Below, piece after piece: positions 47,384 through 58,133 of a stretch of DNA of 64,000 nucleotides. Origin of the DNA: Scedosporium boydii. Lineage: Eukaryota; Ascomycota; Sordariomycetes; Microascales; Microascaceae. The DNA lies in NCBI GenBank assembly GCA_002221725.1, contig NJFT01000156.1, positions 1 to 64,000 on the forward strand. The letters are read 5' to 3'. Below the pieces are notes generated by a model. The model saw only the letters and a list, made by a program, of their open reading frames with translations. It had not been told where the DNA came from and made no database searches. The translations under genes were made by a program, and so were the position numbers. Within the stretch, counting starts at the first letter, position 1, and each line of letters begins with the position of its first letter.

Positions 47384-47857
47384 ATGCCCGAGTTCTTCAA
47401 AACAAGCTACATCCTAGGCACGGCCTTCATCGGCCTAGGCATCTACCCCTTCATTCGTCGCGCCCCCCTCCCCATCATCGGGCAACCTCTCCCCCTCTTC
47501 TCCACCGACGAGGCCGCCATCAAGAAATCCTCCACGGCCCTCGCCGCCACCGAGGACCACGCCGCCTCGGACCTCGACTCGCTCATCAACCTGCTGCTAC
47601 GCCAAAAGGGCTCGCGCGACATCGCCCTGGGATTCCTGTTTCTCTCGCACGAGGGCCACGGAGACGATATGGCCGTCGGTGTGCTCATGAGCATGGTGGG
47701 CGCCGTGGATCTCGTCGACGCCGTGGAGATGTGGAGGAGGGGTGGGGAGGAGGGACAGAGGAAGGCGCTGGGGTATTTGGCTTCGGGGGCGGTTATGATT
47801 GTTTTGGCGTGGAAGAAGTTGGGGTTGACGGAGGTGATTAAGTCGAGGTGGTTCTAA
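47384..47857 (+). CDS. Small membrane protein, probably DUF4267 family
   Basis: A single exon of 157 residues with a good start context (AACATGC). Hydrophobic segments are TSYILGTAFIGLGIYPFI near the N-terminus, DDMAVGVLMSMVGAVDLVDA in the middle and ALGYLASGAVMIVLAW near the end. The core GSRDIALGFLFLSHEG resembles the ARD-type motif of DUF4267 proteins, which are small fungal and bacterial membrane proteins of unknown function. The family call is from pattern memory and could be wrong. That the ORF is a gene is more certain: codon use is strongly C-biased in the first half, as in neighbouring genes, and it has a clear upstream region. Confidence 0.7.
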   Translation: MPEFFKTSYILGTAFIGLGIYPFIRRAPLPIIGQPLPLFSTDEAAIKKSSTALAATEDHAASDLDSLINLLLRQKGSRDIALGFLFLSHEGHGDDMAVGVLMSMVGAVDLVDAVEMWRRGGEEGQRKALGYLASGAVMIVLAWKKLGLTEVIKSRWF

Positions 47858-48228
47858 GAGTGACGGGGGATTGATCTTTTTGGTTTTCTGTATGTACCTC
47901 TTTTGGGGGGGTTGTTTCTTTTAGGTTGTTAAGTCTTGCTACGTTTGATCTCCTATCCCCTCGTTGCTGGGTGTAAGAGATGGCGACTGAGACTGACAGA
48001 AGGGGGAGAAGTCACAATATCAATGATACCATTTCTTATAGCAGCTTTTCACATACAAGACCTTTTTTTCGCGAATCCTCAGGTCGGACATTTGGAGCTA
48101 TGTGAAAAGGAAATATTTACATCGAACGGGTAATCGAACAGGCCAGAAGTTAAAATGAGTAGGATGGATCAATAATCCAACCTTCGAGCCTTCACAGACA
48201 AACACATACATCCTAGAAACATATTCAC
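47858..48228. other. Convergent 3' regions, no gene seen
   Basis: A 371-nt spacer between converging genes, T/G rich at first and then A rich. Nothing else could be recognised. Confidence 0.5.
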
Positions 48229-50589
48229 CTAGTGCTTCAGTGATCGCTTCATCTTCTTGCACTTGGGAGCTTCCTTCGCCGGCTCCTCGGCCTCCTCAGA
48301 AGGCCAGGATCGAATAATGATATCAGCAGCCTAAACCTCGTTAGCATCCATTTCCTTCGTCAACATCATCAGAAAATAATAGAATAGAGCAAAACAACTT
48401 ACCTTCTCGCCAATGGCATAAGCAGTAGCACTGGTATGCGTTCCAGGAATTATGGGAATAATACTAATATCCGCAACCCTCACCCTCTCCAATCCATGCA
48501 CCTTCAAATCCGGACCAACCACGCCTCCCTTCTCCTTGGGCATCATCGACGCCGTGCAGCAAGGATGCATGAACGAAGGCGTAATAGTATTCCGGATATA
48601 CTCCGTGATGTCCTCCACCGCCGTCACATTCGCGCCAGGAGAGACCTCCCTAGCACCCAAAGCCTGCATCGTCTCCGTCTCATAGTACCGTCTGAAAAAC
48701 GGCAAGAAGCGCGACATGACCTCCATATCGATGGGATTGGCACCAGTCCTATAATCAATGATGGGTTCGGCGTCGTGATCCTCGGGATTGAGCTGCACGG
48801 TCCCGCGGCTAAGCGGCTTAAGAAGGAACCCTCCTCCGGGCGTCGAGCTCATCCAGGGGGCCTCGAGGACGGGGTGCTCGGGGTTCTCAAGCGCGTCAGC
48901 CAAAACGGCAAGCTGCGCGAGGTAGCCATCCTTGACGCTCTCGGGTGTTCCTTCGGAGAGGTAGTCGAGCGCCGAGCCGTCTTCGATCTGTGCGCGGATG
49001 GCGGCGACGATGTCGGCTGAGTCTTCGGTGATAACAGGCAGGGAGAGGTAGATGGCGCTATTGCCCATAGCGAGGGTGTATGGGCCTTTGGCGGGGCGTT
49101 CGGCGTAGAGGTCGAGGGCTTCTTTGGCGAAGGTTTCGTTGCTGTTGATGGAGCCTTGGCTGGGTTGGATGGACTCGGCGACTAATTCACTCCATGATTA
49201 GTTTCGAACGAACTCTGAGCCATATATACTCATCCCCTGAGAAGACTTACGCGCAAAGGAAGATCCAGGGCCGCAATGATCCTGGAAATTATGTCCCACG
49301 CCAGGCAAGTCAACCACAACCTCAATACCAGCAGCTTCCAAAAACTCTGCCTCTCCAATGCCACTCCTCTGCAGAATCTGGGGTGAGTGAATAGCCCCAG
49401 CCGAAACGACAACCTCCAATTTGGGCGTAACAGTCTTAACATCATCCTCACTATCCGAGCCTACGGGCTTGAATTCGACAGCCGGAGGAGCATCGGCCTC
49501 GCCTACGATGAGACGCGTGACCTTGTGTCCAACGAGAAGGTCGTAGTTGGACCGGTCCTCGATGACTTCGAGGTAGTGGCCACGGCCGGCGTGAGACCGT
49601 TGGCCGTCGAGGTAGTACTGCGAGGCGGGGACCCAGCAGACGCCGTGTTTGTCGCCGCCGGCGCATTCCTTGGGCGAGGGGAGACCCATCTCGATGAAGT
49701 TGTCCCAGGCGATTTCTGACAGTAACTCGTGAATTAGCCTTAAAGGCTCTTAAAAGCTCTGTTTCTGGGGGAGAGACTGGGCTGGCCCGCTGTTTGTAAA
49801 GCTTACTCTGGACGGGGAACTGGTATTGGGCATAGACGGCCTGGATGTGAGAGACGTTCTCGCCGTATGCGGCATCAACATCCCACGTGTATCCGTACAG
49901 TTCGGCGTTCTCCTCCGAAGGCTCGAAGAAAGTGACGCTCTGCAACGAATATAAAGTTAGCTTCTTCTTCCCCCTTCCCTCTCCCATAACTACCTAGAGG
50001 CTAGATATGCGTAATATGTATATCCTCACCTTCTTGAAAAACGGCAAAATATTATCCCAGTCCCAACTCTCCTCACTATCATCAAACTCAGGGCTACCAA
50101 TCTTGGCCCAGTCGTCATAATCGAGCTTATGCCCACGATCGAAGAACTGTCCGTTGATGGTCGAGCTCCCACCGACAGTCATTCCCACGGTAAGCGAGGC
50201 ACGTCGATTGTTCAGAGCCGGAATGGGAAGCGACTGGATGTTGAGACGCTTGTTGCCCGGACCGCCACCGGGAGGCTCGAAAACAGCCTCAGCGTCTTCG
50301 ACGACACCATACTCTATGACGAGGGTATTTCCTAGACTCGTCATGTTAATAGCTTCTTCGTAGAACATCCGCAGGAGGAATGAGATGCAGACATACGCTC
50401 AGGAAAAGCCTCGCTGAGACGGTCGGCAATGGTAAGACCTGCCGTTCCACCGCCAACGACAACGAAATCGTAATTGTCGCGAAGCTCCTCAACCTGTCTC
50501 TTGACAACCCTCCCAATCCCGCTCCTATGCGGCAACGCGCCCGCCAACGCAAGCGTACCGAGAAGGACGAGTGCCCGAGTCGAAGCCAT
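48229..50589 (-). CDS. Secreted GMC (glucose-methanol-choline) oxidoreductase
   Basis: Six exons, 50589-50397, 50331-50030, 49939-49807, 49715-49251, 49181-48403 and 48330-48229, give 657 residues. A signal peptide is clear ([20 protein letters not shown]). The FAD-binding motif is [16 protein letters not shown] with GGGTAG at 46-51, followed by [32 protein letters not shown] and the [11 protein letters not shown] signature. The catalytic pair is H570 in HPCCT and H613 in [10 protein letters not shown], 43 residues apart as in aryl-alcohol oxidase type enzymes. The last exon adds an unusual Lys-rich tail ending KKMKRSLKH. By family it oxidises an alcohol, sugar or choline-like substrate outside the cell or in the secretory pathway. 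The substrate is not identifiable, and there are no biosynthetic neighbours. Confidence 0.9.
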
Positions 50590-51699
50590 CGTCAATTGCT
50601 CAAGATATTTTCTCAATCTGGATTCTTTCTGGGTTGTCCTCGCTTCCAATTGAGCAATGCCTTGGCGGAATCGCTTTCCATGAGAGATCATCCATCACAA
50701 TCTTCCAAGAAGTCCATGTTCTCCGCATCTTCATATATACCAAGGCTCGCCAAGTTCCCTTTCCCCTCAATCTCACATCTCCAAAACTTGCACTCGTATA
50801 AATTGCTGTCATCCAATTTTCCCGTCCGATAGTACGATTGCTTCCCCATCCTCTCCGCTTCGGGTCCGGCCTGTCATTGCGGCCTCAACCCCGAAGTATG
50901 TCCTGCAAGCCATATATATCCACAGCCTGCTCCTCGTTCTTCTCATATATTCTCTCCAGGGACACCCTCTGATCTCTGCCTAAAAAGGAGACACTTGAAC
51001 ATTTCCAATTACCCAAAATCCCATGTTATACTTATTGGCCCAGTTATAGGCCCAGTTATAACCTCTTCCCACTTCGATTTATTGATTGTTTCCCCCCCGC
51101 ACTCATGTCCCGGACGGCTGAGGCCAAGGTTTCTCGAGCCGGCAGTTTGACAGCTTGCCCTGAATTCCCGGCTTTTATTAACTGGCGGGCACCTTCCGGC
51201 AGAAGCAAGGTCGGCCGCCGCTCATCTTGAAGTGCCTGTGTCTTGATCTTGTCTGTCGGATGGCTTTCGGGATGACCGGTCGCCGAGGATCTCATGGATC
51301 ATAATTTATGCATTCCTGCCAATTGAATATGTGGTTAATGTGTAGCAAGATTCAACACTGCGCTTCGGCCGTGTTATTTGGGAAGCCTCCATAGAACAGA
51401 CGCAGACGCGCAATCAATGGTCAATCATCCTCAGCCGAAACGAGCAATTCAATCTCGCTTGTGCTCCTCGATATATCCTCGACGGTTCACTAAACAGCAA
51501 GAATCACAATCACAATAGGCACCCAAAAAAAGGATGTACCTTTCATGAACCATTTCCTCATAAAGTTAAGAAACCCCAAAAATCCTCTAATTTACAAAGA
51601 GCTGTTCCAACAGGGTATATCTCGCCCCCATGCACACCTCCCTCTGTTCTATCTAAACACGGCCAAATCCTAACAACCTTCCCCTCACAAGAATGCCTT
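50590..51699. other. Upstream region of the GMC gene and FCP1 3' UTR
   Basis: About 1.1 kb with no supported gene. It contains a perfect tandem duplication of the 12-mer GGCCCAGTTATA at 51037-51048 and 51049-51060. Confidence 0.5.
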
Positions 51700-54180
51700 C
51701 TAGCCATTCTCCTGAGCCTCCAACTCCGCTAATAAGTCGGCCTCGAGGTCCTCCTCGAACGACCCCCTCCTCTCCTCCTCCACGTCGCCGGGCGCCCTCT
51801 TCTCTCCCTGATGCGTTTCGTCCTCGGCGGACCCGGAAGCAGGAGGATCGGAAACATCTCCGTTCGTCAGCCGCTGGCGTTTAGCTGCACCGCTTTCGGC
51901 CTCTTCCTCGGCCCTCCTCTTAGCGCCAGACTGAGATGAAGGTGTTGGTTTGGATGAAGGCCCAGATTCCTCGCCATCAATTTCAACGTCCTCATCCCCC
52001 TCCTCCTCTTCTTCCTCCTCCTCTTCGTCTAGGTCGGAGGCATCGCTGCCAAGGAATTCGGCAAGCTCATCGTCGGCGCCCTCCCAATCAAAAGTCTTCA
52101 GGTCGTCGATCGGGCTGTTAGCGCCTGCTTCGATCTGATGAGGCATGACATGGTCGACGTCGATGACGAGCTTCTCGCCTGCCTCGCCTGCGTTGCCCTC
52201 TTCCTCCTCTTCCTCCCCTTCGTCGTGGTCATCACCATGACCATTACCGGCATCCTCGTCGAGTGCGAGCGCTTGCTTTTGGGCCGACTCATCAATAATC
52301 GTCAGCGTCGGGGTCGCTTCGGCATTCTCGTCCTCGTCGGCATCAGAAACCTCCGCCGAGGGTGGCTTTACAGACGGTCGTTTCCTGTCCGACGGGTGCA
52401 CCTCGACCAAGTACGGTGTTTCGTCGAGCGCCTTCCATTGGCTAAGACAGTCGATGAGCCAGTACTGGTTGACGATTTTGATGCTCGGTATCTTGGCAGC
52501 CTGTCGCAACTTCTCCGTTCGCGGCCGCTGTGTCGATACGACGAGATGCGTCACCCGCTTAGAGATCCGCGTGTCCAAATCCGCACCGAAACTCATAATC
52601 TGGAGTCCGAGTTCAGACTGCAGCACGTCGACGCCGAGGGGCACGAGGCCCGACAGAACAACGACGCATCCCTTCAGTACCTCGCTTTTGAGCTCATCCA
52701 GAATGTATCCCGCGTCGGGGATGAGAGACAAGTCATCCTTGCCTTCAGGATTCCGCTCGTCGTAGTGTTTGTAAAATTCTTTGTGTATGTTGGTCAGGTG
52801 TCGCTTAATGTGTGAAAGTTCTTCGTCGTCATCGCGAAGAATGTGGTGCCTCACCACCGACGATGATGACGATGACGATGATGTGGCATTGGCCGACTCT
52901 TCCGCCTTCTGCGCGAGATCGTCTTCCTTGTCCAACTCTTCCTGCATGTGAAGCAGCGGCCGCTCCGTGATCTGCTTCGCGAGAGACTTCTCCTGCAATG
53001 CCGCCTGCTCCAGCTGTAGCGCCTTATCCTGGCCGCTACTCATGCTTACTAGATCGTCGAGTGCAGATGCCGTTTTGATTGCCGCCGCGTCGCCTGTCGA
53101 CGCAGCCACAGCCGCGCTAAGAGGGCTAAGAGGAGTGCTGCCATTCGTCGCCTTTGGCGGGGCGGGGAGGATATCCTGTCTCTTGGGCAGGAAGCTGGAG
53201 TTAATGTCGCCGATTCCTTTGAAAAAGTCGTAGGGGGTAACCTTGACTAGATTCGGCCGGTTCCTGGGCCAGACATCGGACCTGTCGTCGATAATAACGA
53301 CCATGTCAGTGCTGACGGGAAACAGCCGGTGGAGGTTTTTGGAAATTATATTTCCGTTTTCATCTCGCGATATTACGCGGTCGCCAAAGTACTTCTTCTC
53401 GGGATCGATAAGTTTTGCAATATTGATGGCATAGGCGCGGGTACCCATGGTGTAGACGTGCATCTCGTACATGTCTACCATGGTCTCGAGGAACTCCGCG
53501 AGACCGGGTCGCATCTTGATGTAATACCAACAGCCGGTAGCCAAGCCCCGAGGCCCGTCGTCGTTAAGCTGGAAACTCTTGATATCCTTGACGGCTTCAT
53601 AGTTGGGGTTGTTCGGATCGCTCTGCCACTCCCCAATGGTGGGTTCTATACACGCGTGGATGATGGTCTGATCGAGATCCACGACGAGGCTTAGCTTGCG
53701 CTGCTCGAGCAGGCGCCTTTGAGTTGCGTGTTCTACCCTCGCGGCAAGGTTCGAGCTAACTGTGAGGCCAGTGCTATCGTGCGTCATGTTGATGGTAGCG
53801 CGCGACGTCTCGGGCTTGTCGGACGACCAATCCATTTCCGTCATGTCTTTGCCGCATATCGCGCAGAGACCCTGGAATTGGATCTCATGTGTGCAGGATT
53901 CTTCGATCACCATGCACGGCGCATCCTTCTCAATCGTGGCACCCTCATGGATGCGCCACTCCGTCAGCTTGCCATCGGCAGGAGACTCCCACGACACGAG
54001 GGTGACTTGCTCTTCCTCCCTCGTTTCGCCGCGGAACGAGTCACCAACCTCTTTCATCCATTTGAACTTGTACTCGAAGACGGGCTCACGCTTCTTGACC
54101 TCGTCGCCGGGTGATTTTAACAGCTTGGTTATCGTGATGGGGTAGCGCAAGCGCGACCCTAGGGACAGTATCTTGGTCAT
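51700..54180 (-). CDS. FCP1: RNA polymerase II CTD phosphatase Fcp1
   Basis: A single exon of 826 residues. The N-terminal part carries a biotinyl/lipoyl-like fold (ITKLLKSPGDEVKKREPVF, VSWESPADGKLTEWRIHEG) and the pair CTHEIQFQGLCAICGKDM. The FCP1 homology domain includes the catalytic DLDQT at 168-172 (motif DXDXT), followed by YIKMRPGLAEFLETM, MHVYTMGTRAYA and VIIDDRSDVWPRNRPNLVKV. A BRCT domain lies at about 480-580 (VLKGCVVVLSGLVPLG, VSTQRPRTEKLRQA, IVNQYWLIDCLSQW). The C-terminal tail is acidic and ends FEEDLEADLLAELEAQENG, the type of TFIIF/TFIIB-contact end seen in Fcp1. The enzyme dephosphorylates the CTD of the largest RNA polymerase II subunit in the nucleus so that the polymerase can be reused. 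Confidence 0.95.
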   Translation of the reverse strand: MTKILSLGSRLRYPITITKLLKSPGDEVKKREPVFEYKFKWMKEVGDSFRGETREEEQVTLVSWESPADGKLTEWRIHEGATIEKDAPCMVIEESCTHEIQFQGLCAICGKDMTEMDWSSDKPETSRATINMTHDSTGLTVSSNLAARVEHATQRRLLEQRKLSLVVDLDQTIIHACIEPTIGEWQSDPNNPNYEAVKDIKSFQLNDDGPRGLATGCWYYIKMRPGLAEFLETMVDMYEMHVYTMGTRAYAINIAKLIDPEKKYFGDRVISRDENGNIISKNLHRLFPVSTDMVVIIDDRSDVWPRNRPNLVKVTPYDFFKGIGDINSSFLPKRQDILPAPPKATNGSTPLSPLSAAVAASTGDAAAIKTASALDDLVSMSSGQDKALQLEQAALQEKSLAKQITERPLLHMQEELDKEDDLAQKAEESANATSSSSSSSSVVRHHILRDDDEELSHIKRHLTNIHKEFYKHYDERNPEGKDDLSLIPDAGYILDELKSEVLKGCVVVLSGLVPLGVDVLQSELGLQIMSFGADLDTRISKRVTHLVVSTQRPRTEKLRQAAKIPSIKIVNQYWLIDCLSQWKALDETPYLVEVHPSDRKRPSVKPPSAEVSDADEDENAEATPTLTIIDESAQKQALALDEDAGNGHGDDHDEGEEEEEEGNAGEAGEKLVIDVDHVMPHQIEAGANSPIDDLKTFDWEGADDELAEFLGSDASDLDEEEEEEEEEGDEDVEIDGEESGPSSKPTPSSQSGAKRRAEEEAESGAAKRQRLTNGDVSDPPASGSAEDETHQGEKRAPGDVEEERRGSFEEDLEADLLAELEAQENG

Positions 54181-56108
54181 GTTGGGGACATGTGTGTTGG
54201 GTGCGGCAATCCCATCACCGGGACATTTATGGTTGGGTGTTATATCGTATCAAAGAAAGCGCGTTGGAACAGGTGTCTCTTGCTGAACGCGGTAGTCGGA
54301 AAAAAAAGGTAAGATGGTGGCGCTCTTTGTTCCGTGTCAATGGTGGGGAGCGAGAATGGCGGTATGCTGGCAACAAGGGTCGTCTGATGGCTGGCATGCA
54401 CCTCGCTCGACGGGGACGGGCAATGCGAAAGGGGAGAATGGATTGGAAACGGTCTCAAGAGGTCCCTTGAAAATATGTGCTACTGCTGTCAATCCGCGGT
54501 ATCCGATTCAGAAGGGTGGGGGGTGAAGTAAGTGAGGATGTAAAATTGGGGAGAAGCGCGAGTTGGAGTGTCTTGGAAGTTGTGGAATGACTAAGGCGCG
54601 ACGCGGAACGGGGCCAGGTCAATGGTAGCTTCCCAAGGCGCGACAATAAGGTGATGAGGCTTGTCGTTGGATTTCGATTCCGGGGCGGATTAACAATGCT
54701 GCCAGCAAGGTTCCGGTGATGCAAGGGCAAAGGGGGTGGAAAATTGGAGGGGAAAAGAAGTAATCGAATGGTAATGGGTATGTATGATGGTGACGAGGCG
54801 TGCGAGGCGAAGATGCTTCGCGTTGATCATCAAATTCCTGAGGTAAAGATAAAAAAGACCAAGACTCGTCAATGTTCTTGGCAGACGGGAGACTCAAAAC
54901 TAGAGCTGGAGCTTTGGCTGCGAAGAAGTGGTTCTGGACCACAGCGGAACAAGGAGAAAAGAGGGAAGAGTGAGCAGCGGACCATGGTACCTTTGTACTC
55001 GTACAGCTTGGAAGCTCCCTGCAATTGTGCTTGCAAAACCCGGGAGAAACCCCACTTATATACTTGTAGCTGGTGAGAAGCAAGGACAAGGTATTGTGTA
55101 TTAGTACTTATCTCACGTCGAAATCAATATACGTTTGAAGCCAAATCGACTGGAGATCTAAGTACTACTACTATTAACCAGTAATTTCCTCAGCTATTGT
55201 ACCTTTTCCCCGAGCCACAGAGCCGTGACATGGTGTGGCTGGATATGCGAAACTGGTCCGTGCGTGAATAGCTTCCAAGTCCCCTGTACCCCTCGTCAGG
55301 TTGCGCTTGCAATGACCATTCAAAAAAAAAATGTTGTACTTCGTACGAAGGTACCTCGTCGTTGTTCAATTGCATTGCATCCCCAAATGCCCCCACATCT
55401 CTGACCTCATCCAACCCACATGCACCTTCCTCGAATCATAAATGCTTCACCGTACAAAAGTAGATTGCTGTTTGTAGCAATGTCGTGCCTCTGTACAAGA
55501 GTAGAGACTACCCCAGGTCTTCAAGTCTGCTGTTCCATATACAGTTTAATTGAATTATCTGCCTAGAATAGAGCGCATTCTGTAGAACACAACCTAGAAG
55601 GACCAATTGAGGGATTCACCAGCCACAATTTAGTGAGGTAGTTGAGGTAGATTGGAATCGATGTCATGCACGTGTTGGAGTGAGGTCCCGACTTGGGAGT
55701 CAATTGATGCGACAAGACTTCGTCCTATCATCTATCATCGGTCTTTCTGCTTAGCGGACAGGTGATCTCACACCTTTCGCCACCGATCAATTCCTCTCCA
55801 AATAGCTGGCCCTCTATCCACACTACTTGGTACTTGACCCAGCGTGGTATCCTCAAGCATCTGCAACATCAGGTGAGAGAGAGCTAACGACGCCCAGCTC
55901 ACATTTGTGACCGTTATGCATAACACCACGCGATGTTAGGTCTCCATGCTTCCCGTACAGCAACTCCTTGGGATTATTTTCATCTCAATGTGTGGTAGAT
56001 ACTATTGTGTTCTTCAATTTGTTATGGTTTTTCGCATGGGCGGATGGCCCATTTGCTTAAAGACCTTCCTCTGAGATGTCTCTAGCCGCCCTCCCTCCAT
56101 CAATAATC
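54181..56108. other. 1.9 kb gene-free stretch upstream of FCP1
   Basis: Only short ORFs without domains are seen. The region contains the 12-bp perfect palindrome CTTCGTACGAAG at 55339-55350, next to a run of A and a GGTACC. The part nearest 54181 is the promoter and leader of FCP1, and the part near 56108 is the 3' region of the isoaspartate methyltransferase gene. Confidence 0.45.
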
Positions 56109-57057
56109 CTAATACTTCGGCGCATCTGTCAACGGCACATACCGGACACCAAACAACTTGGTCCTCGTAATCTTTCCATTCTCATCCTTGTCGATGTTCC
56201 AAACATGCTGATCCCATCCGCCGATATCGTCATCCACGGGAATAAACAGTCTACGTATAAAGAACCGTTAGCAAAACCACAGGAGCCTCAGAAACCAAGG
56301 TTTATCGCAGGCAGTGGAAAAAAAAAGACATCCTCCCAGCAAAATTCACACATAGACTCTTACCTGCCAGGCGACTTCAGCTGCGCCAAAAGCTCCTCAT
56401 GGACTTCCTTCGCCGAAGCCCCAACATGAATAGCATCCCACCCTTCTCCCCCCGCTTCCTCACCCTCCCTCGGCTCCTCAACCCACCCCTTCCTCCCATC
56501 CCCAACGGTAAACTTGACCTTTCCCGAGTCCAAAAACTCCCTGCCCTCCTTGCTCTTCTTCATGTTCCTCTCTCCTAGCTCCTTGAGCTGCTTGATGTGC
56601 TCGACGCCCACGACGAGGCCCTTGTCGCCCACCAGCTCGGCCATCAGATGGGTGAGATAGCCTGAGCCTGAACCAATGTCGAGCACGCGGGGTGCTGGAC
56701 GGCTGGCCGTAGGTACCATGAAGTCGACGAGGTTCTCCATAGCTGTGGCGTGCATGTGCGGCGCTGAGATAGTTGCCCCGTAGCCGATGGGCTGCGGTGC
56801 ATCTTCGTATGCCATATCCGGCGCGTAGTGCCCCCGGTCAACCTATATATTTGAATACTCATCAGCATATGAGATTATACAGCACATAACTCCCGGGCTG
56901 CTCCAGTAATGTAGAAACCAAGTATCCCCGGTCCACAAGGATTGTTAAAGCTCACGTTGAGGAATGCCTCTTTCACTCGAGTATCTTTGAGGAGACCATG
57001 CCTCGCCATATTCTCCACCAGCTCCGAGTTGGAAGTTCCCGTGCTTCTCCACGCCAT
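56109..57057 (-). CDS. PCM1: Protein-L-isoaspartate O-methyltransferase (PCMT)
   Basis: Three exons, 57057-56956, 56842-56364 and 56250-56109, give 240 residues. Visible features are [36 protein letters not shown], the substrate-loop region [23 protein letters not shown]-binding motif [12 protein letters not shown] at 87-97, [22 protein letters not shown] and [10 protein letters not shown]. The last exon supplies the end [21 protein letters not shown]. The enzyme methylates L-isoaspartyl residues in damaged proteins using S-adenosylmethionine and starts their repair. The start at 57057 matches the cytosolic family form and has A at -3 and G at +4. An in-frame ATG at 57210 would add 51 residues that look like a mitochondrial presequence. 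Confidence 0.92.
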
Positions 57058-58133
57058 TTTCAACGCTTTTGCGAACGAGCTGGTATTTCTTATCTCGGTT
57101 GTCCCTGAGTCCTTAGTCGAAGCGTACGCTGGGAAAATGATCCTAGGCACGAAAGGCGGATATCGGAATCGAATAGTCCTGATGCGTGAGAAGGATCTCC
57201 TTGATATCATTAATAGGTTGTTGCAGGCTATTTATAAGTTGCTCAGCTCCGAAGGCGTGATCTGACGCAGAAACAAGATCCTCGTATTTCAACACAATGA
57301 GGGATCTTCCTCCATTAAAAACAAACGAAAACCTCTCCCTGTGGGAAAGCAAGTAACGAGGTTGGTGGCGCCGTGTCACAATCGAATCAATTTGAATGAT
57401 CTGGTGGTGATGTGATGATCTAATAATCGTATGAAGTCACCATCACCCAAGACTCAAAGTGCGGGGAGGAAGCGGCACATGGCGCATGAGTTGAGGTGTC
57501 TCGTTCTGCAGCATTAGCATGCAGTTATATGCTGTCTTGGGTTGGTTTTACCAGTTCAGAGTTTAGTCAGAATCCAGAGTTACTTTTGCCCGTTTGATTC
57601 AATTGTTTGTTCCCTTTGAGCATCAATGATGACTTGGATTTTGCGACATTTACGTGGAGGAACCGGAACTAAAGAGACAAAAGAGAAGTCTGGCGAGGCA
57701 TGTTCATGTTCCTGGATGTCAAACGCCAAACCGTTTAAGACGCCAAATCTAGCAGGCTAACCAAAGTAACATACATACGCGCAGCTTCACTCCATTTCTT
57801 CCTCTGGCGTATGGGAATAAATAGCACTGGATTCACGAAGGGACTGTAGTGACTTAGTAGATTGCGGTTTCTACATCAATTGGATCAGTAGTCTCCGAAA
57901 CAGCAAGGAAATGGTATTGTTTTTCGAGACGAAATGAAGCCTCAATGCTTCATGTGAGTGAGCATATGACCAAAAAAAAGTGAGAATCAGATAGGAAAGT
58001 CGCCGTATGCCCGTGTGATGTAGTAATACATTATATCCGCCGTCCGTACCCAAACAAGGAAAATAGAAAAGTGAGAGAGAGAGAGAGGAAGGAAAAAGAA
58101 GTGCAAAGATGAAGCAATGACTGCAGGTGCCGT
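57058..58133. other. Upstream region of PCMT and 3' region of BSD2-like gene
   Basis: About 1.1 kb. The part 57058-57210 keeps an open frame in phase with PCMT. The rest shows nothing coding. A GA-rich simple tract is near 58072-58100, just past the BSD2-like stop codon. Confidence 0.5.

Noticed and set aside
52138..52815. 225-residue + strand ORF opposite FCP1
   Set aside because: Antisense to the BRCT and acidic regions of FCP1. The hydrophobic start is the mirror of acidic codons.
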